A stretch of DNA of 64,000 nt from Alphaproteobacteria bacterium MedPE-SWcel (GTDB taxonomy: Bacteria > Pseudomonadota > Alphaproteobacteria > Rhodobacterales > Rhodobacteraceae), in contig MPDC01000008.1 of assembly GCA_001874255.1 (NCBI GenBank), positions 62,001 to 126,000 of the forward strand, in the 5' to 3' direction. Both the position numbers and the translations under genes were made by a program. The notes beneath the pieces were generated by a model. It was not told the DNA's origin. It saw nothing but the letters and a program-made list of their open reading frames with translations, and searched no databases. This document shows positions 7,933 through 17,160 of this stretch, in pieces. The stretch's first letter is position 1. Every line of letters begins with the position of its first letter.

Positions 7933-8433
7933 ATGACGCAGATCAGCTTTGTTCCCGGACCACAGTCACAGGCCGACCTGCGCAGGGCGCTCGGGTGTTT
8001 TGCGACCGGCGTCGTCATCGTCACCACTCAGAGCGCGCGCGGCCCGCTGGCGATCACCGCCAACAGCTTCACTTCGGTCTCGCTGACGCCGCCGCTGGTC
8101 CTGTGGTGCCCTGCCGTAAAATCGAAACGTCACGATGCCTTTGTGACAGCGGCGCATTTTTCAATCCATATCGTGGCACAGTCCGACCTGAAGACCGCAT
8201 TGCATTTTGCGCGCGACGGGGAGGATTTCGACACTCAGGACTGGGTCGCCACGCCCGAGGGGTGCCCCGCCCTGCAGCAGGCGCTGGTGCGGCTCGATTG
8301 CCGCCAGTATGCGCACCATCCCGGAGGCGACCACACCGTGGTACTGGGGGAGGTCATCCGCGTCAGCCATCACAGCGATCTGGGCGCCGGTCTGGTCTTT
8401 CACAAGGGACAATACGGGCAGTTCGCCGTCTAA
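7933..8433 (+). CDS. Flavin reductase-like FMN-binding split-barrel protein
   Basis: From ATG 7933 the product has 166 residues. The N-terminus LRRALGCFATGVVIVTTQ, followed by ITANSFTSVSLTPPLVLWC, is the classic flavin reductase domain (HpaC/DIM6-NTAB type). Its members supply reduced FMN or FAD to a monooxygenase. YAHHPGGDHTVVLGEV near residue 130 fits the conserved C-terminal His/Gly region. An upstream extension to 7822 is open but runs through the adk terminator, so I rejected it. No oxygenase partner lies next to it. Confidence 0.88.
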   Translation: MTQISFVPGPQSQADLRRALGCFATGVVIVTTQSARGPLAITANSFTSVSLTPPLVLWCPAVKSKRHDAFVTAAHFSIHIVAQSDLKTALHFARDGEDFDTQDWVATPEGCPALQQALVRLDCRQYAHHPGGDHTVVLGEVIRVSHHSDLGAGLVFHKGQYGQFAV

Positions 8434-8489
8434 GCCCGCAAACTGAGCCCGCCGTCTATACCCGCAGTCGATGCCCGCAACCTGAGCCC
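8434..8489. repeat. 17-bp direct repeat with one mismatch
   Basis: GCCCGCAAACTGAGCCC at 8434-8450 recurs as GCCCGCAACCTGAGCCC at 8473-8489. It lies between the convergent flavin reductase and Fe-S protein genes. Confidence 0.75.
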
Positions 8490-8501
8490 ACAGCCATGTC
8501 C

Positions 8502-9200
8502 CTAGTAGGAGCCGTATCGTCGCACGGGCGCAAGCGGTTGGATTGCGAGGACATTCTCGGGACACGCCGAGGCGCACATGCCGCAGCCTGTGCACAGCGA
8601 GTCCTGAATTTCCAACGTCGCCCCGCCCTCGCCCAGATGGATTGCCCCGGTCGGGCAGGCCCAGTCGCATTGACCACACAGGGTACAACCGGAGGCGATC
8701 GTCACGCAGCCCTCCGGCCCGGCCCCCGGGAAGGACGTGCCGCGCGCCTGACGCAGAGCGCCGTCCCCTTGCGTCTCTTCTTCCTCGAGCATCGACCGCA
8801 GCGCCCGCTCGGAATGAAACAACGCTGCATTCCCCGGCAGGCTCGGACAGGCCGCCACCGCCTCCACCAGATCCATTTGATGACGTATCAACCTGATATC
8901 AGGAGATAATTCCAGGAATATGCGCTGGAACCCATAGGAGAGCGCCCCGATGATTTGTTCGGGTCGCAAACATCCTCGATTGCACACGGACAGATGGGCC
9001 ACCGTATATGCGCCCAGAGCAAAGGATGGCTCCGGATGCGGTGTCGGGGCGTTGTAATACAGGACAAGAGCCTGCGGCTCTCCTCCCATTTGTCTGCGCA
9101 AACGCGCCTCAAGGCACGACCGCTCAAGCACGGTGGACCGTCGGTCTTTCTGCGCGGTCACATCCCCACAGAAACAAAGGCAACTCGTTAACCGGGACAT
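8502..9200 (-). CDS. 2x[4Fe-4S] ferredoxin-domain protein, probably shortened
   Basis: From ATG 9200 (AGGGG five to six bases upstream) the product has 232 residues. The C-terminus carries two intact clusters: CTLCGQCDWACPTG (about 180) and CTGCGMCASACPE (about 208). The N-terminal two thirds contains odd Cys pairs (SCLCFCGD, then SVCNRGCLRPEQIIGALSYG). As I recall them, longer Rhodobacteraceae 4Fe-4S proteins of about 650 residues end in a similar ferredoxin part preceded by a helical ALACGFAQV-type segment. This gene looks like the last third of such a protein with a divergent front. It may be a functional short form or a decaying gene. It would transfer electrons in the cytoplasm; the partner is unknown. 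Confidence 0.65.
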   Translation of the reverse strand: MSRLTSCLCFCGDVTAQKDRRSTVLERSCLEARLRRQMGGEPQALVLYYNAPTPHPEPSFALGAYTVAHLSVCNRGCLRPEQIIGALSYGFQRIFLELSPDIRLIRHQMDLVEAVAACPSLPGNAALFHSERALRSMLEEEETQGDGALRQARGTSFPGAGPEGCVTIASGCTLCGQCDWACPTGAIHLGEGGATLEIQDSLCTGCGMCASACPENVLAIQPLAPVRRYGSY

Positions 9201-9295
9201 TTTATCCCCTACCAGGGCGAGGGAGCCGTCCCTCGCAGACTCCGATAGAGCGCCAGTTATTATTAACAGATCGTTACTTTTGCCGAAAATTGACG

Positions 9296-9323
9296 GAGCC
9301 CATCCGCAAGTGCGAATGGGCTC
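9296..9323. other. Inverted repeat (stem-loop)
   Basis: GAGCCCAT pairs with ATGGGCTC, with an inner CGC-AAGT-GCG. It lies downstream of the ABC binding-protein gene (minus strand) and upstream of the Fe-S gene. No T-tract follows, so it is more likely an mRNA-end or processing hairpin than a strong terminator. Confidence 0.6.
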
Positions 9324-9385
9324 TACCAAAGGTTATATTGATCGCCCGTCTGCCCGGGGCGGGGCGCAGGCAAGAGGGGGCTGAT

Positions 9386-10372
9386 TTATTTCAGCGCCGC
9401 ATCGGTGATTGCATGCGTCCAGGCGCCGTCCGGCATCTTGGTGATGACCGGATCAGAGCCACCGGTCAGCAATGTATCCACGGTGCGCTGGTAATCGCTC
9501 GGATCGAGCGATCCGTCGCTGCCCGCGGTCAGTTTTGCAATCTCGCCCATCATGCGTTTCTGATGAACTTCGGTCTGCGCCCCCGAGGCATCGTTGTCGA
9601 GCACGATTTCAGCCGCCTCATCCGGATGGGTTTCGGCATATTTCCACCCTTTCATAGAGGCGCGGACAAAGCGTTCCATCTTGCTGACGAACTCCGGATC
9701 GGAGAGGTTTTCCTCGATCACATAGAGCCCATCCTCCAGCGTGGCGACGCCCTGATCTTCGTATTTGAAGGTCACCAGCTCCTCTGGTGTGACGCCCGCG
9801 TCAATGACCTGCCAGTATTCATTGTAGGTCATGGTCGAAATACAGTCCGCCTGACGCTGCAGCAGCGGATCCACGTTGAAGCCCTGCTTCAGCACTTCGA
9901 CACCCTCGGCGCCCTTGCCTTCGGTGGAGATCCCCAGCTTGCCCATCCAGCTCATGAAGGGGAATTCATTCCCGAAGAACCACACACCCAGAGTGCGATC
10001 CGCCAGATCGGCCGGCGCTTCGATGCCGGTGTCTTTCCAGCAGGTCAGCATCATGCCGGAGGATTTGAACGGCTGGGCGATATTGACCAGCGGCAGGCCT
10101 TTTTCGCGCGCCGCGAGGGCCGCTGGCATCCACTCGACCGTGACATCCGCCCCGCCACCGGCGATCACCTGGGTCGGCGCGATATCGGGACCACCCGGCA
10201 GGATGGTCACGTCCAGATCTTCTTCGGAATAAAACCCCTTGTCGAGGGCCACATAGTAGCCTGCGAATTGTGCCTGAGTGACCCATTTCAACTGCAGTTT
10301 GACCTCATCCGCGGCCTGCGCGGCTGAGGTTGCCATCAGTGCCATGGCGGCGGCTGTGAGCGCGTGTTTCAT
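9386..10372 (-). CDS. ABC transporter substrate-binding protein (NMT1/THI5-like), pyrimidine cluster
   Basis: A 328-residue periplasmic binding protein. The start at 10372 is set by GGGAG about ten bases upstream and gives a clear signal peptide (KHALTAAAMALMATSAAQAA). The mature start VKLQLKWVTQAQFAGYYVAL followed by GFYSEEDLDVTILPGG is the NMT1/ThiY fold, whose members bind flat heterocycles such as thiamine precursors and riboflavin. It is the last gene of a minus-strand run of hydrolase, dihydropyrimidinase, ATPase and two permeases. The most likely ligand is therefore uracil, thymine or their reduced forms, by context. The gap to the upstream permease is about 200 bases. Confidence 0.85.
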   Translation of the reverse strand: MKHALTAAAMALMATSAAQAADEVKLQLKWVTQAQFAGYYVALDKGFYSEEDLDVTILPGGPDIAPTQVIAGGGADVTVEWMPAALAAREKGLPLVNIAQPFKSSGMMLTCWKDTGIEAPADLADRTLGVWFFGNEFPFMSWMGKLGISTEGKGAEGVEVLKQGFNVDPLLQRQADCISTMTYNEYWQVIDAGVTPEELVTFKYEDQGVATLEDGLYVIEENLSDPEFVSKMERFVRASMKGWKYAETHPDEAAEIVLDNDASGAQTEVHQKRMMGEIAKLTAGSDGSLDPSDYQRTVDTLLTGGSDPVITKMPDGAWTHAITDAALK

Positions 10373-10575
10373 GTGATTAAACTCCCTGTTGGTTATTGCA
10401 ATAATCATGCGCGAGACGCGGTCACCAAGCAAAACCTTTATCGTTGTCCAAACGGTAAAAAATCCGTCCTGCGCAAGCTTTGGGCGTCCGGGCACAGGCT
10501 GAGTTTATCTCACCAGATCAGTACCCTGCCCCAGTCAAGTCGCACCACCGCCCGGAGGCGGAAGTGCCGGGCCGA

Positions 10576-11427
10576 CTACCCTCGTTGCGAGGGGTGCCAG
10601 AAGGTCAGCGTTTTTTCCATCAGGGCAATCAGCCCGTAAAACAGCGAGCCCGCCAGGGCCGCGACAACGATTTCGGCCCACACCATATCCAGCGCCAGTT
10701 GGCCGACCGATGTGGAGATCCGAAACCCCATGCCGACGGTGGGCGAGCCGAAGAATTCGGCCACGATGGCACCGACCAGCGCCAATGTCGTCGAGATCTT
10801 GAGCCCGTTGAACACAAAAGGCAGGGCCGCGGGCAACCGCAGTTTGGTCAGCGACTGCCAGTAGGAGGCCGCATAGGTCTGCATCAGATCGCGCTGCATA
10901 TCGGACGCTTCGCGCAGCCCCGCGACGGTGTTCACCAGCATGGGAAAGAACACCATCACCACCACGACCGCCGCCTTGGAGTGCCAGTCGAATCCAAACC
11001 ACATCACCAGAATTGGCGCCGTGCCGACAATCGGCAGGGCGGCGACGAAATTGCCGACCGGCAACAATCCGCGGCGCAGGAAATCACTGCGGTCCACGAG
11101 AATCGCGATCAGAACCGCAGCGCCGCAGCCGATGAGATAGCCGCCCAGGGCGCCCTTCAGGATGGTCTGCGAGAAATCCGCCCAGAGAATGGGCAGGCTG
11201 CTGGCGAACCGAGCGGCAATCAGCGAGGGCGCGGGCAGGATCACCATCGGCACCGCCAGGCCCCGCACCAACAACTCCCAGACGATCAGAAGAGTCAGTC
11301 GGAAAATGGCCGGTACCGCCAGTTTGACCGCCCGCGTGTCGGACTGCGCACCATTGGCAAGCCGCGCATTGATCCACCAGCCCAGAGCCCAGATCAGCAC
11401 CACAAGCAGAAGCATAACAAGGGTCAT
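10576..11427 (-). CDS. ABC transporter permease (pyrimidine cluster)
   Basis: A 283-residue BPD_transp_1 integral membrane protein with about six transmembrane segments, starting with LVMLLLVVLIWALGWWINA. It has the EAA-like loop with VAGLREASDMQRDLMQTYAA and KLRLPAALPFVFNGLK, as in SsuC/TauC/ThiX permeases. Its start overlaps the stop of the preceding permease (ATGA at 11424-11427), so the two are translationally coupled and probably form a heterodimeric channel. It would import the substrate bound by the protein encoded at 9386. Confidence 0.9.
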   Translation of the reverse strand: MTLVMLLLVVLIWALGWWINARLANGAQSDTRAVKLAVPAIFRLTLLIVWELLVRGLAVPMVILPAPSLIAARFASSLPILWADFSQTILKGALGGYLIGCGAAVLIAILVDRSDFLRRGLLPVGNFVAALPIVGTAPILVMWFGFDWHSKAAVVVVMVFFPMLVNTVAGLREASDMQRDLMQTYAASYWQSLTKLRLPAALPFVFNGLKISTTLALVGAIVAEFFGSPTVGMGFRISTSVGQLALDMVWAEIVVAALAGSLFYGLIALMEKTLTFWHPSQRG

Positions 11428-12359
11428 GGCTTCACCCCCATCCGGCCCAGAAGGCTCCGTTCGATCACTCCGAGAAGCGCCACCAGCAAGCCCGCGAGAA
11501 TGGCGGCCGCAAAGAGCGCCGACCAGATCTGCACGGTCTGCCCATAGTAGCTACCCGCCAGCAGCCGCGCGCCCAGCCCGGCAACCGCCCCTGTCGGCAA
11601 CTCACCCACGATGGCTCCCACAAGAGAGGCCGCAATGCCGATCTTCAGCGAGGCAAAGAGATAGGGCATCGACGAGGGCAGCCTGAGTTTCCAGAACAGC
11701 TGACCGCCCGAGGCACCATAGGTCCGCATCAGGTCCAGCTGCATCTGATCGGGACTGCGCAGCCCCTTGACCATGCCGACGACCACCGGAAAGAAGCTGA
11801 GATAGGCGGCAATGATCGCCTTGGGCAGCAGCCCCTGCACGCCGATGGAATAGAGCACCACAATGATCATCGGCGCCAGCGCGATGATCGGGATGGTCTG
11901 GCTGACGATGGCCCAGGGCATCACCGACATGTCCATGACCCGCGAATGGACGATCCCGATCGAGAGCAGGATCCCGAGTCCGGTTCCCAGCGCAAACCCC
12001 AAAAGCGTCGCCGACAGCGTCACCTGCGCGTGGTAGATCAGGCTGCGTTTCGAGGTGACTTTCTTCATCACCGTCGTCTGCCACAGCTCTGTTGCGACCT
12101 GATGCGGCGCGGGCAGACGCGGACGCTCAACGGACCAGACGCGGTTGATCGCAAAGGTGTTTTTCGCAACCAGATCAAAGGCACCGGCATCACGACGGGC
12201 GTTTGCGGTGTCGGGCACCACCTCTTCGCCGGCACGCTGCGCCTGATCCAGCACACCTTTGATGTTCATCGGGACACAGGCCAGATACCAGATCCCGACA
12301 ATCCCGGCGACAACGGTCAGGACAGAGAAAACAGTCTTCATCCCCGGCCCTCCCGGCAC
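11424..12359 (-). CDS. ABC transporter permease with long periplasmic loop (pyrimidine cluster)
   Basis: A 311-residue permease of the same family as its neighbour. It has an N-terminal membrane anchor (FSVLTVVAGIVGIWYLACVP), then a longer non-membrane region of about 80 residues (through NARRDAGAFDLV). The BPD core follows with VKGLRSPDQMQLDLMRTYGA and KLRLPSSMPYLFASLK. The extra region before the core resembles NrtB/RibX-type permeases. It lies 6 bases from the ATPase gene and overlaps the next permease by 4 bases. Confidence 0.9.
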   Translation of the reverse strand: MPGGPGMKTVFSVLTVVAGIVGIWYLACVPMNIKGVLDQAQRAGEEVVPDTANARRDAGAFDLVAKNTFAINRVWSVERPRLPAPHQVATELWQTTVMKKVTSKRSLIYHAQVTLSATLLGFALGTGLGILLSIGIVHSRVMDMSVMPWAIVSQTIPIIALAPMIIVVLYSIGVQGLLPKAIIAAYLSFFPVVVGMVKGLRSPDQMQLDLMRTYGASGGQLFWKLRLPSSMPYLFASLKIGIAASLVGAIVGELPTGAVAGLGARLLAGSYYGQTVQIWSALFAAAILAGLLVALLGVIERSLLGRMGVKP

Positions 12360-12365
12360 GGTTGT

Positions 12366-13181
12366 TCAATCATGACCATGCCCCGCGCGCAGCCCTTCGC
12401 GGACACGATGGGCGATCTCGATGAACGCGGGCGTGTCGCGAATATCCAGGGGACGGTCCTTGGGCAGCGGGCTGTCGATCACCTCATGGATGCGGCCCGG
12501 ACGCGGCGACATCACCACGATCTTGGTCGAGAGGTAGACCGCTTCGGGGATCGAGTGGGTGACGAAACCGATGGTCTTGTTGGTGCGCGCCCAGAGCTTG
12601 AGCAACTGTTCATTGAGGTGATCGCGCACAATCTCATCCAGCGCGCCGAAGGGTTCGTCCATCAGCAGAAGATCGGCGTCAAACGCCAGCGCGCGCGCAA
12701 TCGACGCGCGCTGCTGCATTCCGCCCGAGAGCTGCCAGGGAAACTTGCCGCCAAATCCGGACAGCTCGACAAGTTCCAGCACCTCGGCCACGCGCTTGTT
12801 CTGCTCGGCCTTGGAATAGCCCATGATTTCAAGCGGTAGCTTGATATTCTTCGAGATGGTCCGCCACGGATACAGCCCCGCCGCCTGAAAGACATAGCCA
12901 TAGGCGCGCTGCTTGCGGGCCTCTTCGGGCGTCATGCCGTTCACCGTCAGACGGCCGCCGGTGGGGGTCTCAAGCGCGGCGATGCAGCGCAGGAATGTGG
13001 TCTTGCCGCAGCCCGATGGCCCGATGAAGGAGACAAAATCGCCCCTGTCGATGGTGAGGTTGATGTCCTTCAGCGCCTGTACGGAGGTTTCGCCAGTGCC
13101 AAACACGAGGTTCAGCCCACGCGCTTCGATCACGGGCTGAGCGGCGTCCTGACCGCTGTCTACCTGGGAGTTCGTTTTCAT
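12366..13181 (-). CDS. ABC transporter ATP-binding protein (pyrimidine cluster)
   Basis: A 271-residue ATPase of the nitrate/sulfonate/taurine class. Walker A is GPSGCGKTTFLR (about residue 55), the Q-loop is YVFQAAGLYPWRT, the signature is LSGGMQQRASIARAL and Walker B is LLLMDEPFGALDE. The switch His lies in GFVTHSIPEAVYLS. It energises the importer formed with the two downstream permeases. About 60 bases separate it from the dihydropyrimidinase gene upstream, so it belongs to the same transcription unit. Confidence 0.92.
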   Translation of the reverse strand: MKTNSQVDSGQDAAQPVIEARGLNLVFGTGETSVQALKDINLTIDRGDFVSFIGPSGCGKTTFLRCIAALETPTGGRLTVNGMTPEEARKQRAYGYVFQAAGLYPWRTISKNIKLPLEIMGYSKAEQNKRVAEVLELVELSGFGGKFPWQLSGGMQQRASIARALAFDADLLLMDEPFGALDEIVRDHLNEQLLKLWARTNKTIGFVTHSIPEAVYLSTKIVVMSPRPGRIHEVIDSPLPKDRPLDIRDTPAFIEIAHRVREGLRAGHGHD

Positions 13182-13241
13182 ATTTATTCATTGCCTTGGT
13201 CAGAAAAACGGGGACCTCACCGGCCCCCGTCTGAAATGCGA

Positions 13242-14696
13242 TCACACGCCGGTTGCGGGAATGCCACTCCGTTCGACCGGTCGCGGCGCGGTGAGCTCCT
13301 TCCAGGTCGACAGCGCTGTGTTCACCACCGTATTGGGCGCGCGTTCGACGAACTTGCCGTGGCCTTCCTGCGTTTTTATTTCCCCGTCCATGACCGCAAC
13401 CTGCCCCCGGGTCAGCGTGTAGCGAGGCAAGCCCTTGACCTCTTTGCCCTCGAACACGTTGTAGTCAATCGCCGATTGCTGGCTGGCCGCGGCAATGGTT
13501 TTTGTCTTCTCCGGGTCCCAGACCACAAGATCCGCTTCGGCGCCCACCAGCACCGCGCCCTTCTTCGGATAGCAGTTCAGGATTTTCGCAATATTGGTCG
13601 AGGTTACGGCGACAAATTCATTCGGCGTCAGACGCCCCGTGGCCACCCCATGGGTCCAGAGCATCGGCATCCGGTCCTCCAGCCCGCCGGTGCCATTGGG
13701 GATCTTGGTGAAATCACCGACGCCATAGCGTTTCTGTTCGGTGGAAAAGGCACAATGGTCCGTGGCCACAACCGAGAGTGAGCCTGATTGCAAACCGGCC
13801 CACAGGCTGTCCTGATGCTGCTTGTTCCGGAACGGCGGCGACATCACGCGGCGCGCGGCATGATCCCAATCGGCATTGAAATATTCGCTTTCGTCCAGCG
13901 TCAGATGCTGGATCAGCGGCTCACCCCAGACCCGTTTGCCCTGCATCCGGGCGCGGCGGATGGCCTCGTGGCTGTCCTCGCAGGAGGTATGCACCACATA
14001 AAGCGGCACCCCTGCCATATCCGCGATCATGATGGCGCGATTGGTCGCCTCGCCCTCCACCTGCGGCGGGCGGGAATAGGCGTGGGCCTCGGGGCCGGTA
14101 TTGCCTTCGGCCAGCAGTTTGGCCGACAGTTCCGCCACGACATCGCCGTTTTCAGCATGCACCATGGCGATCCCGCCAAGCTCGGACAGCCGCTGAAAAG
14201 ACGCATACATCTCGTCATCATTCACCATCAACGCGCCTTTATAGGCCATGAAGTGCTTGAACGTGTTGATGCCACGGGTCTCGATCACGGTCTTCATCTC
14301 ATCGAACACCTGCTCACCCCACCAGGTCACCGCCATGTGAAAGGAGTAGTCGCAATTGGCCCGGGTCGATTTGTTGTCCCAGCGTTTCAGCGCGTCCAAC
14401 AGGCTCTCGCCCGGACTTGGCAGAGCGAAATCCACCACCATTGTGGTGCCCCCCGCGAGCCCCGCGCGGGTGCCGGATTCAAAATCATCCGTCGAATATG
14501 TGCCCATAAAGGGCATCTCGAGGTGCGTATGCGGATCGATCCCGCCCGGCATCACATAGCAGCCGGTGGCATCCAGCACCTCCTCGCCCGCCAGCCCCTG
14601 GCCGATCTCGATAATCACCCCACCCTCGATCAATACATCCGCCTTATAGGTCAGATCCGCAGTCACGATGGTGCCGTTCTTGATAACAGTCGTCAT
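13242..14696 (-). CDS. hydA: Dihydropyrimidinase (D-hydantoinase family)
   Basis: A 484-residue amidohydrolase that opens dihydrouracil or dihydrothymine to N-carbamoyl-beta-amino acids, the second step of reductive pyrimidine breakdown. Metal ligands are visible in DPHTHLEMPF (about residue 52), the bridging Lys in FKHFMAYKG (about 151), and later His/Asp residues in VVHTSCEDS and VATDHCAFS. Two ATGs are close together. The first (14702) touches the GGGAG, so the second (14696), six bases further, is the better start. It lies between the carbamoylase and ABC ATPase genes, all on the minus strand. Confidence 0.95.
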   Translation of the reverse strand: MTTVIKNGTIVTADLTYKADVLIEGGVIIEIGQGLAGEEVLDATGCYVMPGGIDPHTHLEMPFMGTYSTDDFESGTRAGLAGGTTMVVDFALPSPGESLLDALKRWDNKSTRANCDYSFHMAVTWWGEQVFDEMKTVIETRGINTFKHFMAYKGALMVNDDEMYASFQRLSELGGIAMVHAENGDVVAELSAKLLAEGNTGPEAHAYSRPPQVEGEATNRAIMIADMAGVPLYVVHTSCEDSHEAIRRARMQGKRVWGEPLIQHLTLDESEYFNADWDHAARRVMSPPFRNKQHQDSLWAGLQSGSLSVVATDHCAFSTEQKRYGVGDFTKIPNGTGGLEDRMPMLWTHGVATGRLTPNEFVAVTSTNIAKILNCYPKKGAVLVGAEADLVVWDPEKTKTIAAASQQSAIDYNVFEGKEVKGLPRYTLTRGQVAVMDGEIKTQEGHGKFVERAPNTVVNTALSTWKELTAPRPVERSGIPATGV

Positions 14697-14831
14697 TTGC
14701 ATCTCCCTGTCCGGACGCCGCTCTGGCCAGCGTCTCCTGTCTGTTGACCCCTGCGGCTTTCATCTTTTCAGAAATACCTCGGGGGAAGCCGCGCCCCGCG
14801 CGGCGGGGGCAGCGCCCCTCTTCTACCTCTG

Positions 14832-16082
14832 TCAGTCCACAATCCCGGCCGTTTCCAGAACCGCATGCAGCATGACATCGGTGCCTGCCGCCGCCCATTC
14901 TTTGGAAATATCTTCTGCCTCATTATGGCTCAAACCGCCGACACAGGGGCACATGATCATCGCTGTCGGGGCCAGATCGTTGATCCAGCAGGCATCATGA
15001 CCTGCACCGGAGACAATATCCATATGGCTGTAGCCCAGACGCTCCGCCGCATCCCGCACCGCCGCCACGCAGCCCGCATCGAAGGTTACCGGGTCGAAGT
15101 GGCCGACCGGTTCGACCTCCAGCCCCAATCCCAGATCAGCGGCAATCTCCGCCGCCTTCGCCTCAAACTGCGTCCGCATTGACGTCAGCTTGCCGAGGTC
15201 CGGGCTGCGGAAATCGACCGTAAACACCACCTTGCCGGGGATCACGTTGCGTGAGTTCGGATAGACGTCACAATGGCCGACCGCCCCCACCGCATGGGGC
15301 TGATGCGCCATGGCGATCTGATGCGCGGCTTCGGTCATGCGCGCCATGCCAAGCCCGGCATTGACCCGCATATTCATCGGCGTGGAGCCGGTGTGGGCAT
15401 CCTTGCCGGTCACCGTACATTGCAGCCACCACAGGCCCTGCCCATGGGTGACAACGCCAATATCCTTGGTCTCGGCCTCAAGAATCGGCCCCTGTTCAAT
15501 ATGCAACTCGAACATCGCGTGCATCTTGCGCGCACCGACTTCCTCATCGCCGACCCAGCCGATACGTTTCAGCTCATCCCCGAATGTCTTGCCCTCAGCG
15601 TCCTCGCGCCCATAGGCCCAATCCTGTGTGTGCTTGCCCGCAAACACGCCAGACGCCAGCATCGCCGGCGCAAACCGCGTGCCTTCCTCATTGGTCCAGT
15701 TCGTGACCACAATCGGATGCTTGGTCTTGATCTCGAGGTCATTCAGCGTCCGGATGACTTCCAGCCCGCCCAGAACACCAAGAACGCCGTCATATTTGCC
15801 CCCCGTCGGCTGGGTGTCGAGATGGGACCCCATGTAGACCGGCAGCGCCTCCGGATCGGTGCCTGCGCGGCTTGCGAACATGTTTCCCATCGTATCGAGC
15901 CCCATGGTCAGCCCCGCCGCTTCACACCAGCTCTGAAACAAGGCCCGCCCTTCGGCATCTTCATCCGTCAGCGTCTGGCGGTTGTTGCCCCCTGCGACAC
16001 CGGGACCGATCTGGGCCATCTCCATCAGGCTGTCCCACAAACGGTCGCCATTGATCTTCAAATTCTTTCCGAGAGACGTCAT
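14832..16082 (-). CDS. Zn-dependent N-carbamoyl amidohydrolase (beta-ureidopropionase type, M20 family)
   Basis: A 416-residue member of the allantoate amidohydrolase/carbamoylase branch of peptidase family M20. GSHLDTQPTGGKYDGVLGVL (about residue 83) gives the first metal ligands and WTNEEGTRFAPAM the Glu pair. GKDAHTGSTPM is the dimerisation His region, and SGAGHDACW with GLSHNEAEDI closes the site. By context it hydrolyses N-carbamoyl-beta-alanine or its methyl analogue to the beta-amino acid, CO2 and ammonia, the third step of the pathway. It is the first gene of the minus-strand run and starts about 150 bases from a RutR operator. The exact substrate is inferred from the neighbours. Confidence 0.92.
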   Translation of the reverse strand: MTSLGKNLKINGDRLWDSLMEMAQIGPGVAGGNNRQTLTDEDAEGRALFQSWCEAAGLTMGLDTMGNMFASRAGTDPEALPVYMGSHLDTQPTGGKYDGVLGVLGGLEVIRTLNDLEIKTKHPIVVTNWTNEEGTRFAPAMLASGVFAGKHTQDWAYGREDAEGKTFGDELKRIGWVGDEEVGARKMHAMFELHIEQGPILEAETKDIGVVTHGQGLWWLQCTVTGKDAHTGSTPMNMRVNAGLGMARMTEAAHQIAMAHQPHAVGAVGHCDVYPNSRNVIPGKVVFTVDFRSPDLGKLTSMRTQFEAKAAEIAADLGLGLEVEPVGHFDPVTFDAGCVAAVRDAAERLGYSHMDIVSGAGHDACWINDLAPTAMIMCPCVGGLSHNEAEDISKEWAAAGTDVMLHAVLETAGIVD

Positions 16083-16231
16083 CTCGTGTGTCCTTCCCTG
16101 TCGTCGGTCCCATCCTCATCTGCGGGATGAGTTGAATGCGGCTGCCTGCAGCCTGGGTCACTGGCCTGTCCGCCGGGTCTCTGTGAGGCCCGCGACCGAA
16201 GTCGGATCACAGCGATCAGCCACCCAGACAT

Positions 16232-16247
16232 TTGACCAACTGGTCAA
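16232..16247. promoter_or_regulatory. Consensus RutR operator
   Basis: TTGACCAACTGGTCAA matches the RutR box TTGACCA-NN-TGGTCAA at every fixed position. It lies in the 301-base divergent gap between the carbamoylase gene (minus) and rutR (plus), so it can control both. The rest of this gap shows no gene. Confidence 0.9.
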
Positions 16248-16383
16248 ACTCACGCTATCACCAGATCAGAATCAGTCAAGAAATTGCGCGCCTTCCAGCT
16301 TGTTTTAGACCAGAGTTGCTGGACAACTGAGCGAAAACGACGAGAGTTTAACTTCGTCCCCAGATCAAAGAGACCCGGCGCCC

Positions 16384-16998
16384 ATGCCCAAAGACCGCAG
16401 CCCGACCAGAATTCAGAAACGCAATCGTGCCAATATTCTCGAGGCCGCGCTGGAGGTCTTCTCTCAAAACGGATTTCGCGGCGCGACGGTAGATCAGATC
16501 GCGACGGCGGCCGGACTGTCGAAACCCAATCTTCTGTATTATTTCCCCTCCAAAGACGCGATTTTCACGGCCCTGCTCTCGGAACTGCTCGACACCTGGC
16601 TCGACCCTCTGCGCGAGATCAATCCGGAGGGCGATCCAATGGCCGAGATCCTCGCCTATGTTGAGCGCAAGCTGCAAATGAGCAAGGACATGCCCAGAGA
16701 AAGCCGCTTGTTTGCGAATGAAATCGTGCAGGGCGCGCCGCGCATGATTGAAGAGCTGTCGACGGATCTGCGCGTGCTGGTCGATGCGACGGAAACCATC
16801 TTTGTCGATTGGATGGACGCGGGGCGGATTGCCCGGGTGCATCCGCGCCACCTGCTGTTCTCGATCTGGTCGCTGACCCAGCATTATGCGGATTTTGAGG
16901 TGCAGGTGCGCACCCTGATGACGCCAGACGACCCGTTTGACGGCGCCTCGGAATTCCTGGAAACCCTGTATCGACGCATGCTTACGCCCCAAAGCTGA
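16384..16998 (+). CDS. rutR: RutR-type TetR-family regulator of pyrimidine catabolism
   Basis: A 204-residue TetR-family protein. The N-terminal helix-turn-helix is at about residues 14-60 (ILEAALEVFSQNGFRGATVD, then LSKPNLLYYFPSKDAIF). The C-terminal part fits TetR_C_13 of RutR, with an ESRLFANEIVQGAPRMIEEL segment and FVDWMDAGRI. RutR binds uracil and thymine and is released from DNA by them. A perfect RutR box lies 137 bases upstream. In Escherichia coli RutR controls the Rut pathway; here the adjacent genes encode the reductive pathway. Probably autoregulated. Confidence 0.92.
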   Translation: MPKDRSPTRIQKRNRANILEAALEVFSQNGFRGATVDQIATAAGLSKPNLLYYFPSKDAIFTALLSELLDTWLDPLREINPEGDPMAEILAYVERKLQMSKDMPRESRLFANEIVQGAPRMIEELSTDLRVLVDATETIFVDWMDAGRIARVHPRHLLFSIWSLTQHYADFEVQVRTLMTPDDPFDGASEFLETLYRRMLTPQS

Positions 16999-17121
16999 CG
17001 GAACGGGTCTGCGCCGTTCTGTTGTAAATACACACGTCCCGGACCACGGCCCCACTGTCGGCCGGAGGGCTCACCTGTCGGCAGATCTGGCAGCAGACCT
17101 CGCATCAGGGCGAAACGCAAA

Positions 17122-17143
17122 GCGCCGCGCATATGCGCGGCGC
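17122..17143. repeat. Perfect 22-bp palindrome in a convergent intergenic region
   Basis: GCGCCGCGCATATGCGCGGC plus a final GC is fully self-complementary (11-bp arms, no loop). It lies between the rutR and preA stops. Confidence 0.8.
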
Positions 17144-17160
17144 CACGCCCAACGGGGAGG

